16,497 bases of DNA from CAYVDH01 sp964450355 (GTDB lineage Bacteria > Bacteroidota > Bacteroidia > NS11-12g > UBA955). Both the position numbers and the translations under genes were made by a program. The DNA lies in the NCBI GenBank assembly GCA_964450355.1, contig CAYVDH010000075.1:1-16497 (forward strand), given 5' to 3'. The notes under the pieces are model-generated. The model did not search any database, had not been told where the DNA came from, and was given only the letters and a program-made list of their open reading frames with translations. Shown one piece after another: positions 7,518 to 14,941 of the stretch; positions within the stretch are counted from its first letter, which is position 1, and each line of letters starts with the position of its first letter.

Positions 7518-7536
7518 ATTCTGAATATTTCAGAAT
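7518..7536. promoter_or_regulatory. Inverted repeat before the mbnP-like gene
   Basis: Two perfect 8-base arms, ATTCTGAA (7518-7525) and TTCAGAAT (7529-7536), flank a 3-base spacer. The DNA after it is T-rich but broken by G and A (TTGAATGTTTTGTTTG), so it is a poor terminator, though a weak one cannot be excluded. The position, 85 bases before the mbnP-like ATG, suits an operator that controls the copper cassette. The binding protein is unknown. Confidence 0.4.
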
Positions 7537-7620
7537 TGAATGTTTTGTTTGTTAATTCATTTTAACTACAAATTAACTCTTATGAACTTAAGAAAACACT
7601 CAATTAACATTAAAAAAATC

Positions 7621-8406
7621 ATGAAAAAAAATACATTAAAAACCGCAATTATATTCAGCTTATTTATCTCTTTATTGTCATTAAATTCTTGTAAAAAAGA
7701 GGACAATCTTCAACAAAATGACAACAATACCACCACATACGGTAATGTTAAAATTGAATTTGAACACCAGTGGGCAATGAGTGGTGCCGAATTCAAATTA
7801 AATGACACATTGTTTCATCCTATGAAAAATGAAAAACTTTATTTCACTACTTTTGAATATTATGTTAGTAACATCAAATTTAAAAAATCAGATGGAACAT
7901 GGTGGTCGCACCCTGAAAGTTATTTTTTGTTAGATGCTTCAAATTCTAATTCCTTGATATTGAACATCAGCAATGTTCCTACTGCTACATACACGGAAAT
8001 GCAATACACCATGGGAGTGGATAGCACAAGAAATGTATCGGGAGCACAAACAGGTGCCTTATCTACTTCCAACAACATGTTTTGGACTTGGAACAGTGGC
8101 TACATCATGTTAAAGGCCGAAGGGAAATCACCTAATTCAAGTACTGGCGATTTTTCTTTACATTTAGGCGGATTCAAAGGAAGTAACAACATAGTGACTG
8201 TTAAAAACACAAATTTCAACGGAGCTATTTTAAACGTTAGCCCTTCTGCAACTCCTCAAATTCACCTAATTGCAAATCCTGCAAGATTGTGGCATACCAT
8301 TGATGGTGTAAGCACAAAAAACAACATCACCATGCCTGGAGCAGATGCTAAACAAGCTGCAACTGACTTTTATAACAACATCAGTTTCGACCACATTCAT
8401 CCATAA
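7621..8406 (+). CDS. MbnP-like copper-binding lipoprotein
   Basis: I chose the ATG at 7621 because it gives a clean lipoprotein leader, with the lipobox ending at Cys24 (SLNSC). Upstream in-frame ATGs at 7540 and 7582 would add unlikely charged extensions. The 261-residue product shows the marks of the MbnP family: EFEHQW (46-51), EYYVSNIKF (79-87), MGVDSTRNVSG (131-141), the strongly conserved FWTWNSGYIMLKAEG (154-168), HLGGF (181-185) and the terminal FDHIHP (256-261). In methanotrophs MbnP is a periplasmic copper binder, and its partner MbnH oxidises one MbnP tryptophan to kynurenine. Here the MbnH-like gene begins 2 bases after the stop. W51 in the H-x-W motif is a reasonable candidate for the modified residue. 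The family call is strong; the chemistry is inferred from the pairing. Confidence 0.88.
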   Translation: MKKNTLKTAIIFSLFISLLSLNSCKKEDNLQQNDNNTTTYGNVKIEFEHQWAMSGAEFKLNDTLFHPMKNEKLYFTTFEYYVSNIKFKKSDGTWWSHPESYFLLDASNSNSLILNISNVPTATYTEMQYTMGVDSTRNVSGAQTGALSTSNNMFWTWNSGYIMLKAEGKSPNSSTGDFSLHLGGFKGSNNIVTVKNTNFNGAILNVSPSATPQIHLIANPARLWHTIDGVSTKNNITMPGADAKQAATDFYNNISFDHIHP

Positions 8407-8407
8407 A

Positions 8408-9442
8408 ATGAAATTTATAAATTTAAAGAAAGAGTTGATTTTCATATCAACTCTTTCCATACTTACATTATCGTGTGAGCGTATTGATGAACCCAAAAAA
8501 GAAGAGAATCCCTATTCCTTCACTGTACCTGATTACATTGGCAAACCTGTTTACAATTTTGAAAACAACCCTTTCTCCAACAAAGGTTATGAATTAGGTA
8601 GGCTATTGTTTTACGACCCAATTTTATCTTCAGATAGCAGCGTATCTTGTGCTAATTGTCACAATCAAGCTCATGCATTTGCTGATCACCATGTCGCTTT
8701 AAGTACAGGGGTTAACAACAAAATAGGAACCAGAAACTCCCCTCCTATTTTCAATCTGGCTTGGCATCCCCATTTCATGTGGGATGGTGGTATAAACCAT
8801 TTAGAAATCATGCCACTAGCCCCCATTACCAATCATTTGGAAATGAATGAAACTATGGGAAATGTGATTAAAAAATTAAACAAAAATTCAACCTATAAAA
8901 CCTTGTTTAAAAATGCATTTTTTGTTGATAGCATCAACGATCAAAAACTCTTTTATGCCCTTACCCAATTCATTGGGAAAATACAATCTTTTGGTTCCAA
9001 ATACGACAAGGTAAAACAAGGTAAAGAACAATTTACCCCAGATGAAAATAAGGGATATGCATTGTTTAAAACACATTGTAATTCGTGCCATACCGAGCCT
9101 TTATTTAGTTCATTTGAATTTGTAAACAATGGCATCGATTCCATCTTTAAAGACAAAGGCAGGTATTTAATCACCTTGAATCATTCTGATGAAGGACTGT
9201 TTAAAATACCAAGTTTAAGAAATGTTGCTTTGACATATCCATACATGCACGATGGAAGGTTCAGGACTTTAAATGAAGTGATGAATCACTATTCTGAAAA
9301 CATCAAAAAATCAAAAACATTAGATCATAGAATTTCTCAACCACTAAAATTAAAACAAGACGAAATTCAAAACATCGTTTTATTTTTAAACACATTAACC
9401 GATTACGAATTTACCAATAATAAACTTTACTCAGAACCATGA
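8408..9442 (+). CDS. MbnH/MauG-like di-heme cytochrome c peroxidase family lipoprotein
   Basis: From the ATG at 8408 the protein has 344 residues, with a lipobox at Cys23 (LTLSC). The longer reading from 8345 would overlap the mbnP-like gene and lacks a good leader. Two heme c sites are present: CANCH (81-85) and CNSCH (224-228). Other family motifs are LGRLLFYDP (63-71), TRNSPPIFNLAW (108-119), MWDGG (124-128), LFKIPSLRNV (264-273) and YPYMHDGRF (277-285), which includes a candidate axial ligand (Tyr277, Tyr279 or Met280). Members range from true H2O2 peroxidases to MauG and MbnH, which oxidise amino acids in a partner protein. Direct coupling to an MbnP homologue argues for the second role, probably tryptophan oxidation in that lipoprotein. 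Its stop overlaps the next ATG (ATGA). Confidence 0.9.
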   Translation: MKFINLKKELIFISTLSILTLSCERIDEPKKEENPYSFTVPDYIGKPVYNFENNPFSNKGYELGRLLFYDPILSSDSSVSCANCHNQAHAFADHHVALSTGVNNKIGTRNSPPIFNLAWHPHFMWDGGINHLEIMPLAPITNHLEMNETMGNVIKKLNKNSTYKTLFKNAFFVDSINDQKLFYALTQFIGKIQSFGSKYDKVKQGKEQFTPDENKGYALFKTHCNSCHTEPLFSSFEFVNNGIDSIFKDKGRYLITLNHSDEGLFKIPSLRNVALTYPYMHDGRFRTLNEVMNHYSENIKKSKTLDHRISQPLKLKQDEIQNIVLFLNTLTDYEFTNNKLYSEP

Positions 9443-10347
9443 AATTAATCCCTTTTTATATTTTATTAATCATAACACATCAAACCAAAGCTTGCGATAT
9501 TTGTGGCTGTGGTATCTCTGGCACCAATATCAATGGCATCATACCTCAATTCAACAAAAACATTATTGGATTGCGAACCATGTACAATGCATTTCAACAT
9601 CCTAATACCCCTGAGAATTACAATGGCACAAACAGAGTTATCAAAGACAATTACTTAAGTACAGATCTTTGGTTCAGATATTACCCAAATAAAAGATTGC
9701 AAATGGTATTTGCTTTACCATACAAATCTATTTCGCGCGAACAAAGCAATAAGACCATTCATGTAAATGGCATTGGAGACGCAACCATGATGTTGAATTA
9801 TTCCATATTAAAACCAAATGATTCGACAGATCAAAATTTCATGTGGTGGGCTGGTGGTGGCCTAAAAATACCAACGGGGAAATACCAACAAAGAGATGAA
9901 GAAAAAACCATGTATCCAATTGGATTACAAACAGGCAATGGCGCTTATTCGTTTTCATTGAACAATCAAATGACATACAAAAAAAACAAAGTGATTGTTA
10001 ATTCCGTGAGTCAATTTTTAATGAACTATAAAAACGAATTGAATTTTCAATTAGGCAACATCTACAGCACACAACTTGTAGGTATGTATAAAAAAAGAAT
10101 TGGCTGTGAATCTTATTTGATACCTAACATTGGTGTAGAATGGATTAAAAGTGAGCAAGACAAAAGTTATGGAATTTTCAATCATCATTCAGGTGCAACT
10201 ACTTTATCCATGCAATTGGGTTTAGATTATTTCATTAACTCATTTTTTATTTCAGCCAACATAAAACAACCTAAGTCATTGAATACTTATTCATCTCAAC
10301 CTATTCAACAATTGAATGGAAGTTTCAATTTAGGGTATGTGTTTTAA
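9439..10347 (+). CDS. Probable outer-membrane barrel with N-terminal CxxCxC, copper cassette
   Basis: This 302-residue protein has a signal peptide (about 1-18) with a likely type I cleavage after TKA. The mature protein would begin with CDICGCG, giving Cys19, Cys22 and Cys24. The rest is rich in alternating aromatic/polar strands (for example LWFRYYPNKRLQMVFALPY) and ends in FNLGYVF with a terminal Phe, typical of outer-membrane beta-barrels. I know of similar proteins beside MbnP/MbnH genes in Bacteroidota, where they are annotated only as transporter or hypothetical. The start overlaps the stop of the MbnH-like gene, so the two are translationally coupled. A role in moving or sensing copper at the outer membrane is plausible, with the three cysteines as a metal site at the chain end, but this is inference. 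It converges with the MFS gene, 9 bases away. Confidence 0.75.
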   Translation: MKLIPFYILLIITHQTKACDICGCGISGTNINGIIPQFNKNIIGLRTMYNAFQHPNTPENYNGTNRVIKDNYLSTDLWFRYYPNKRLQMVFALPYKSISREQSNKTIHVNGIGDATMMLNYSILKPNDSTDQNFMWWAGGGLKIPTGKYQQRDEEKTMYPIGLQTGNGAYSFSLNNQMTYKKNKVIVNSVSQFLMNYKNELNFQLGNIYSTQLVGMYKKRIGCESYLIPNIGVEWIKSEQDKSYGIFNHHSGATTLSMQLGLDYFINSFFISANIKQPKSLNTYSSQPIQQLNGSFNLGYVF

Positions 10348-10356
10348 CTCAACGTC

Positions 10357-11715
10357 TTAAATTACCTTTCTTTGCCTAATTAGCAAAACGATGCTGATTA
10401 CAAAAAACAAAAACAATGAAACGATAGAATACCTCATGCTAGTTTCGTTTGTGATTTTATACATCACTAGTTCTATGGCTCCAAAGGCAAAAGTACCAAT
10501 CACAATGGCTACTTTTTCTGTAAGTTCATAAAAACTGAAATACGAGGTGTTTTCATCGGAATCTGAAGGAATGAGTTTGGCATAAGTACTTCTAGAAAGA
10601 CTCTGTATTCCACCCATGATCAGTCCTACTACTGAAGCTAAAAAATAAAACTGATGTTCGCCATGAACAAAGTAAGCGTAAAAACAGACAAAAATCCAAA
10701 TACAGACCAATACCATCAAGGTTTTGATGTTTCCAATTTTCTTACTCAATTTAGAAGTAAGATATGCTCCTAAAACTGCCACCAACTGAATGATTAATAT
10801 GGTAACTATGAGCACATGCTTAGGCAATTTTAGTTCTTTATCGCCAAATGAACCAGCGACATACATGATGGTTTGCACACCCATGCTTGAGAAAAAGATG
10901 GCTGTAAGGTAATCTTTAATGCTTTTATTTTTTTTGATGAGCTTAAATACTTTGTTGATTTCTTGATACCCTTTTTTAATTGAGATGACAGCTTTTTTAT
11001 TTTTATTTACTGGTAAATATTTAAATGGAATTAAAGAGAATAAAAACCACCAAACTCCAACAGAAACAAAAGCAATACGACTAGAGATACCCGAAAAACT
11101 CGACTTTGCCATTTTTCCTATTTCGGGTTGAGTCAATTGAGGGTTAGCTAATTTTAATGTTTCGATTTTGGATTGAACATCAAATACTAATTGTGGAAAC
11201 ATGATGAGGATCAAGTTCATGATGAGTAAAAGTACTGCACCAACATAACCAAATGAAAAGCCTCTTGCACTTAGGCTGTCCATTTTATCTTTAGTTGAAA
11301 TTTCAGGTAAATAAGCATTGTAAAAAACTATACTTCCAGCAAATCCAATGGTAGCAAATATAAATGCTATTGCTCCTACCCAAATATTGTGTTTATCAAA
11401 AAAGAAAAGCATGGCGCAACTCACACTTCCTAAAATAACAAACATTCTCATGAAAGATTTTTTATTTCCAGCAGTATCTGCTATTCCACCTAGAATTGGG
11501 TTTATAAATGCTACAACTAAAAAAGCAAAGGAAATACAAAAAGCATAAAAGGTGGTATTTGATAAATGTTGTCCTAAAAAATTCACCCCTTGTTCTGTTT
11601 GACTGTTCCAATATATAGGGAAAATAGCTGAGGTAATGGTGAGTGGAAAAACACTGTTAGCCCAATCGTACATACACCAGGCATTGGTAATTTTTTTATT
11701 GTTTTTTTCAATCAT
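10357..11715 (-). CDS. Atg22/UMF1-like major facilitator superfamily transporter
   Basis: This 452-residue protein has about 12 membrane segments. The N-terminal signature NAWCMYDWANS (about 11-21) followed by TITSAIFPIYW is characteristic of the Atg22/UMF1 branch of the major facilitator superfamily, as are QSLSRSTYAKLIP and the phrase FFSFYELTEKVAIVIGTFAFG in the C-terminal half. The eukaryotic member Atg22 exports amino acids from the vacuole; substrates of the bacterial proteins are unknown, so none is proposed. I chose the ATG at 11715, directly before the signature, over a TTG at 11751 that would add an unneeded hydrophobic stretch. A degenerate -7 element (TAAGTTCG, minus strand 11738-11731) lies just upstream. 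The gene is divergent from purD and seems to be a single-gene unit. Confidence 0.88.
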   Translation of the reverse strand: MIEKNNKKITNAWCMYDWANSVFPLTITSAIFPIYWNSQTEQGVNFLGQHLSNTTFYAFCISFAFLVVAFINPILGGIADTAGNKKSFMRMFVILGSVSCAMLFFFDKHNIWVGAIAFIFATIGFAGSIVFYNAYLPEISTKDKMDSLSARGFSFGYVGAVLLLIMNLILIMFPQLVFDVQSKIETLKLANPQLTQPEIGKMAKSSFSGISSRIAFVSVGVWWFLFSLIPFKYLPVNKNKKAVISIKKGYQEINKVFKLIKKNKSIKDYLTAIFFSSMGVQTIMYVAGSFGDKELKLPKHVLIVTILIIQLVAVLGAYLTSKLSKKIGNIKTLMVLVCIWIFVCFYAYFVHGEHQFYFLASVVGLIMGGIQSLSRSTYAKLIPSDSDENTSYFSFYELTEKVAIVIGTFAFGAIELVMYKITNETSMRYSIVSLFLFFVISIVLLIRQRKVI

Positions 11716-11794
11716 TGAATACAAGAATAACGAACTTAGTAAATAAATCAAATCTTTTTTAACAACTTGTTGGTAACAAATGTCTAGTTCAATT

Positions 11795-11802
11795 TAATTT
11801 TG
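11795..11802 (+). promoter_or_regulatory. -7 promoter element of purD
   Basis: TAATTTTG matches TANNTTTG exactly. A GTTG at 11769-11772, 22 bases upstream, could be a slightly wide -33 element. Only four bases separate the octamer from the purD ATG, so transcription should begin at or within a few bases of the start codon. Confidence 0.5.
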
Positions 11803-11806
11803 CCTG

Positions 11807-13078
11807 ATGAATATTCTTATTTTAGGCAGTGGTGGCAGAGAACATGTATTTGCTCAAAAAATAAAAGAAAGCAAATGGTGTGATTCGCTTTATATAGCCC
11901 CTGGAAATGCTGGTACGGCTCAGTGCGGCATCAACTTAAATTTCGAGTCCACTAATTTTGAAAAAATAAAAGAAGCCTGTATTCAATACTATATACAATT
12001 AATCGTTCCAGGAAATGAAGACCCTTTGGTGAAAGGTGTCGTAGATTTTATTGAAAGCGACCCCGAATTGAACTTTGTGCAAGTGTGTGGCCCCAATAAA
12101 GCAGCAGCTCAAATAGAAGGCAGTAAAGACTTTTCAAAAAAACTAATGGTAAACAACCAAATTCCTACAGCACAATATGTAACAGTTAACAAAGATAACA
12201 TTGAACTAGGTTACCTTTTTTTAGAACAGCTTAAAGCACCATATGTGTTAAAAGCAGATGGTTTAGCCGCTGGTAAAGGGGTGTTAATTTTAGACGATTT
12301 AGAAGAAGCTAAAAAAGAGTTAAAATCCATGTTGGATGGGAAATTTGGCAATGCAGGTAACCATGTCGTAATCGAAGAATATTTAAAAGGAATAGAACTT
12401 AGTTGCTTTGTAATAACAGATGGAAATGATTACATATTATTACCTGAAGCAAAAGACTACAAACGAATAGGCGAAGGAGATACTGGATTAAATACAGGAG
12501 GCATGGGAGCTGTTTCTCCAGTTCCATTTGCCGACAAAGAATTTATGAACAAGGTAGAAGACAGAATCATTAAACCTACCATAGCAGGATTGAAAAACAT
12601 GGGTATTAACTACACAGGCTTTATATTCATTGGATTGATGAATGTGAATGGAAATCCTTTCGTGATTGAGTACAATTGTAGAATGGGCGACCCTGAAACC
12701 GAGGTGGTATTTCCAAGAATAGAATCTGATGTGGTGGAGCTATTTAAACATTGTTGTGATGGCAAAATAAATCAATACCAGTTGAAAGTCAATCCATCTA
12801 CAGCTAGTACAGTATTCATGGTATCAGGTGGCTACCCTGAGGCATTTGAAAAACACCATGAAATTCAAAACTTAGAACAAGTTCAAAATTCAATGGTATT
12901 TCATGCTGGAACAACAGTAAAAGACGACAAAACTATCACAAATGGAGGAAGAGTATTGGCCATTACCTCGTTTGGCAATGACATTGAAAGCTCAGTGAAC
13001 CAATCGTTAAACAACGCTGAAATTATTCAATTTAAGAATAAATACTTCAGAAAAGACATTGGAAAAGATTTAATTTAA
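11807..13078 (+). CDS. purD: Phosphoribosylamine-glycine ligase PurD
   Basis: PurD catalyses the second step of purine synthesis, the ATP-dependent joining of glycine to 5-phosphoribosylamine. The 423-residue length is normal. Motifs in order are the N-terminal GSGGREH (7-13), PGNEDPLVKG (68-77), the ATP-grasp block VLKADGLAAGKGV (147-159), VIEEYLKGIELSCF (188-201), NTGGMGAVSPVPF (229-241) and the metal/ATP-binding EYNCRMGDPETE (288-299). The C-terminal domain continues with SGGYPE (340-345) and ends with the usual FRKDIG. Nothing is missing. The ATG follows the -7 element by four bases, so the transcript may have almost no leader. A DUF502 membrane-protein gene starts 8 bases after the stop and is probably cotranscribed. 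Confidence 0.97.
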   Translation: MNILILGSGGREHVFAQKIKESKWCDSLYIAPGNAGTAQCGINLNFESTNFEKIKEACIQYYIQLIVPGNEDPLVKGVVDFIESDPELNFVQVCGPNKAAAQIEGSKDFSKKLMVNNQIPTAQYVTVNKDNIELGYLFLEQLKAPYVLKADGLAAGKGVLILDDLEEAKKELKSMLDGKFGNAGNHVVIEEYLKGIELSCFVITDGNDYILLPEAKDYKRIGEGDTGLNTGGMGAVSPVPFADKEFMNKVEDRIIKPTIAGLKNMGINYTGFIFIGLMNVNGNPFVIEYNCRMGDPETEVVFPRIESDVVELFKHCCDGKINQYQLKVNPSTASTVFMVSGGYPEAFEKHHEIQNLEQVQNSMVFHAGTTVKDDKTITNGGRVLAITSFGNDIESSVNQSLNNAEIIQFKNKYFRKDIGKDLI

Positions 13079-13086
13079 ATACAAAC

Positions 13087-13683
13087 ATGAATACGTTTAA
13101 CAGTGCATATAGAAGGAAAAAATTATTTAATCGTTTTTTCAATTATTTTTTACGTGGGTTATTGATTACTATTCCTTTAGCAGCAACCATAGGAGTCATT
13201 GTTTGGCTATTTAACACCATTGACAATTTTTTAGGGAAAGACCATTTTCCAGGTTTAGGAATTTTAATTTTATTAGTGGTTATAACCTTTTTGGGATTTT
13301 TAGGTTCCAGTTACATCACCAAACCCTTTATCGATTGGTTTGATGATTGGCTAGAAAAAACCCCAGGGATTAAATTGCTGTATTCATCTGTTAAAGATTT
13401 AATAGAAGCATTTGTAGGAGATAAAAAGAAATTTAATGAAGCTGTTTTGGTTTCTTTAAATCAAGATGGTATTTACAAAATAGGGTTTATAACCAATAAA
13501 GACTTAAGCATATTGGGACTTGAAGGATTTTCTGCAGTATATTTTCCTAAGTCGTATGGGTTCATGGGTGATTTATATTTGGTAGAAAACAGCAAAATAA
13601 AACCTTTAAAAAACAATTCAACAGCCATCTTTAAGATGGTAGTTTCTGGTGGCGTAACTGGTATCGAAGATGCATCCTCTTAA
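13087..13683 (+). CDS. DUF502 family inner-membrane protein
   Basis: This 198-residue protein has two membrane segments near the N-terminus (about 22-42 and 55-76), flanked by basic residues, followed by a soluble domain. The sequence matches the DUF502 family pattern: RGLLITIPLAATIGVIVWL, then FLGSSYITKPFIDWFDDWLEKTPGIKLLYSSVKDL, KKKFNEAVLVSL and GFITNKDLSILG. The family has no established biochemical function; it is widespread in bacteria and plants. The gene lies 8 bases downstream of purD and shares its orientation, so it is likely the second gene of that operon, although I see no functional link to purine synthesis. Its 3' end overlaps the convergent lycopene cyclase gene by 53 bases, and no terminator fits between them. 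Confidence 0.9.
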   Translation: MNTFNSAYRRKKLFNRFFNYFLRGLLITIPLAATIGVIVWLFNTIDNFLGKDHFPGLGILILLVVITFLGFLGSSYITKPFIDWFDDWLEKTPGIKLLYSSVKDLIEAFVGDKKKFNEAVLVSLNQDGIYKIGFITNKDLSILGLEGFSAVYFPKSYGFMGDLYLVENSKIKPLKNNSTAIFKMVVSGGVTGIEDASS

Positions 13684-14341
13684 ACCATTCGTATAATCCA
13701 GTACACATAGCTAACATAGATAAATTATACAAAAAATCTTCGAGTGGGATGGTGCCTAATTGTATGCCTGAATTTTGCTCATGATCGTAAAACACAACTG
13801 GTTTGGAAGTAAGAATTCCATTGACAACTAACATGGGTATTAAGCTGATAAAAAAGGAGACATAAAACCAACCCATGTACCTTCTGCGTATAACTATCAA
13901 ATGTGTTCCTAGAATGAAAGTAACAACCAAACAAACAACACCTGTATATAATTTATCATTGAACCAATATAAAAAACTGCTAGCCATTCCAAAAAACATG
14001 AAGGTAATCCATCGATGTAACTCTTCAAGGGAATCGTATTTGGCTAAATAAACACGAGCACACTCATAAATAAAAAGGCAAGCATATGGAACAATGAAAA
14101 AGAATGCAACTTCTTCGACTGGTAAATGGTAAAAATAATAGCCTAAGACATAATTGGAATTAAAACCCCAAACTCTTAAGTCTGTGAACCAAATGTCCCA
14201 TAATACGAACAAAGTTGCAGTAAAGAGAGAAGCGGGAATAAAGTATTTTACTTTTTTATAAAAGGCTACTTTTTTGTCAAACGACAAGATGAGTGGAAAG
14301 AAAATTGTTCCAATTAGCAAGTATAAATACGTGTTATTCAT
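13631..14341 (-). CDS. Lycopene cyclase, fused CrtYc-CrtYd type
   Basis: With the ATG at 14341 this is a 236-residue membrane protein with about seven hydrophobic segments and an internal two-fold repeat. The first half carries the LPVEEVAF motif (73-80) and the second half TIPLEDFLY (197-205). The paired P-x-E-(E/D) acids are typical of the heterodimer-type lycopene cyclases, here with both subunits in one chain, as is usual in Bacteroidota. Such enzymes close the ends of lycopene to give beta-carotene, the precursor of flexirubin-independent yellow pigments and retinal. An upstream TTG (14356) is possible but unnecessary. The start lies inside the end of the sigma-factor gene (8-base overlap), so the two are translationally coupled. 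No phytoene synthase or desaturase is in the window. Some members of this family are annotated only as domain proteins, so the exact product is unproven. Confidence 0.85.
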   Translation of the reverse strand: MNNTYLYLLIGTIFFPLILSFDKKVAFYKKVKYFIPASLFTATLFVLWDIWFTDLRVWGFNSNYVLGYYFYHLPVEEVAFFFIVPYACLFIYECARVYLAKYDSLEELHRWITFMFFGMASSFLYWFNDKLYTGVVCLVVTFILGTHLIVIRRRYMGWFYVSFFISLIPMLVVNGILTSKPVVFYDHEQNSGIQLGTIPLEDFLYNLSMLAMCTGLYEWFKRMHLRYQLRHQKLPS

Positions 14342-14885
14342 TAGCCATTTTACCAATTCCTATCAAATCACCATATGCATGCAATGATTTTCTAAGAACT
14401 CTTCTGGCTACAAATATACGAGTTTTTACAGTTCCAATAGGAATGTTTAATTCTTCAGCTATTTCGTGGTATTTAAACCCTTCTACATTCAATAAAAATG
14501 TCACTTTCAAATCTTTAGGTAATTGAGAAATGGCTTTTTCCAAATCTTTTCTAATGAAAGTCAATTCACCTTCATTTTCAATTTTGTGAGATGGTAAATC
14601 CAAAAAGTAAGTGTTATCTGTTGTATCTAAAAAGGTATTGCGTTTCATCATTCTTCTGTAATTGTTGATGAACGTGTTTTTTAATATGGTAAGCAACCAT
14701 GCTCTAAGATTGGTGCCTTCGGAAAATTTATCAGTGTATTTCAGCGCTTTCAATAAAGTATCTTGAACAAGGTCATTGGCATCATCGGTGTTTTTAGTTA
14801 GCATCAATGCCATGTGTTTCATGCTTGGTAATTCAATCATGATGGCATTGTATAATGTGTGATGTTTTGAATTTAATTGAGCCAT
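14334..14885 (-). CDS. ECF-type RNA polymerase sigma factor
   Basis: Starting at the ATG at 14885, the protein has 183 residues. Region 2 covers about 10-80, with the DANDLVQDTLLKALKYTDKF segment (35-54) and the LRAWLLTILKNTFINNYRR stretch (60-78) that contacts the -10 region. Region 4 covers about 113-168, with QLPKDLKVTFLLNVEGFKYHEIAEELNIPIGTVKTRI showing the helix-turn-helix. No extra domain is present. An upstream ATG at 14918 would add 11 residues, but the likely promoter octamer (14905-14912) lies inside that extension, which favours 14885. The gene overlaps the lycopene cyclase ATG by 8 bases. Sigma factors are often found beside carotenoid genes in Bacteroidota, where they may couple pigment synthesis to light or stress. 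No anti-sigma gene is adjacent, so control is probably by promoter or by another locus. Confidence 0.9.
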   Translation of the reverse strand: MAQLNSKHHTLYNAIMIELPSMKHMALMLTKNTDDANDLVQDTLLKALKYTDKFSEGTNLRAWLLTILKNTFINNYRRMMKRNTFLDTTDNTYFLDLPSHKIENEGELTFIRKDLEKAISQLPKDLKVTFLLNVEGFKYHEIAEELNIPIGTVKTRIFVARRVLRKSLHAYGDLIGIGKMANE

Positions 14886-14904
14886 TGTGTTTAATATTAT
14901 GGTA

Positions 14905-14912
14905 CAAAATTG
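14905..14912 (-). promoter_or_regulatory. Probable -7 element of the sigma-lycopene cyclase operon
   Basis: On the minus strand this reads CAATTTTG, one mismatch from TANNTTTG. It lies 19 bases before the ATG at 14885, giving a leader of about 15 bases. No clear -33 element is seen. The TTGTTTAA array begins 30 bases further upstream. Confidence 0.35.
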
Positions 14913-14941
14913 AAACATATAATTTGAATAATCTAAGGATT

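Noticed and set aside
8345..8407. Upstream extension of the MbnH-like gene to an ATG at 8345.
   Set aside because: It would overlap the mbnP-like coding region by 62 bases and put 21 residues in front of a clean lipoprotein leader.
10371..10387. Inverted repeat TTTGC...GCAAA near the end of the MFS gene as a terminator for the barrel gene.
   Set aside because: The stem is 5 bp, lies inside the coding sequence and has no T-tract.
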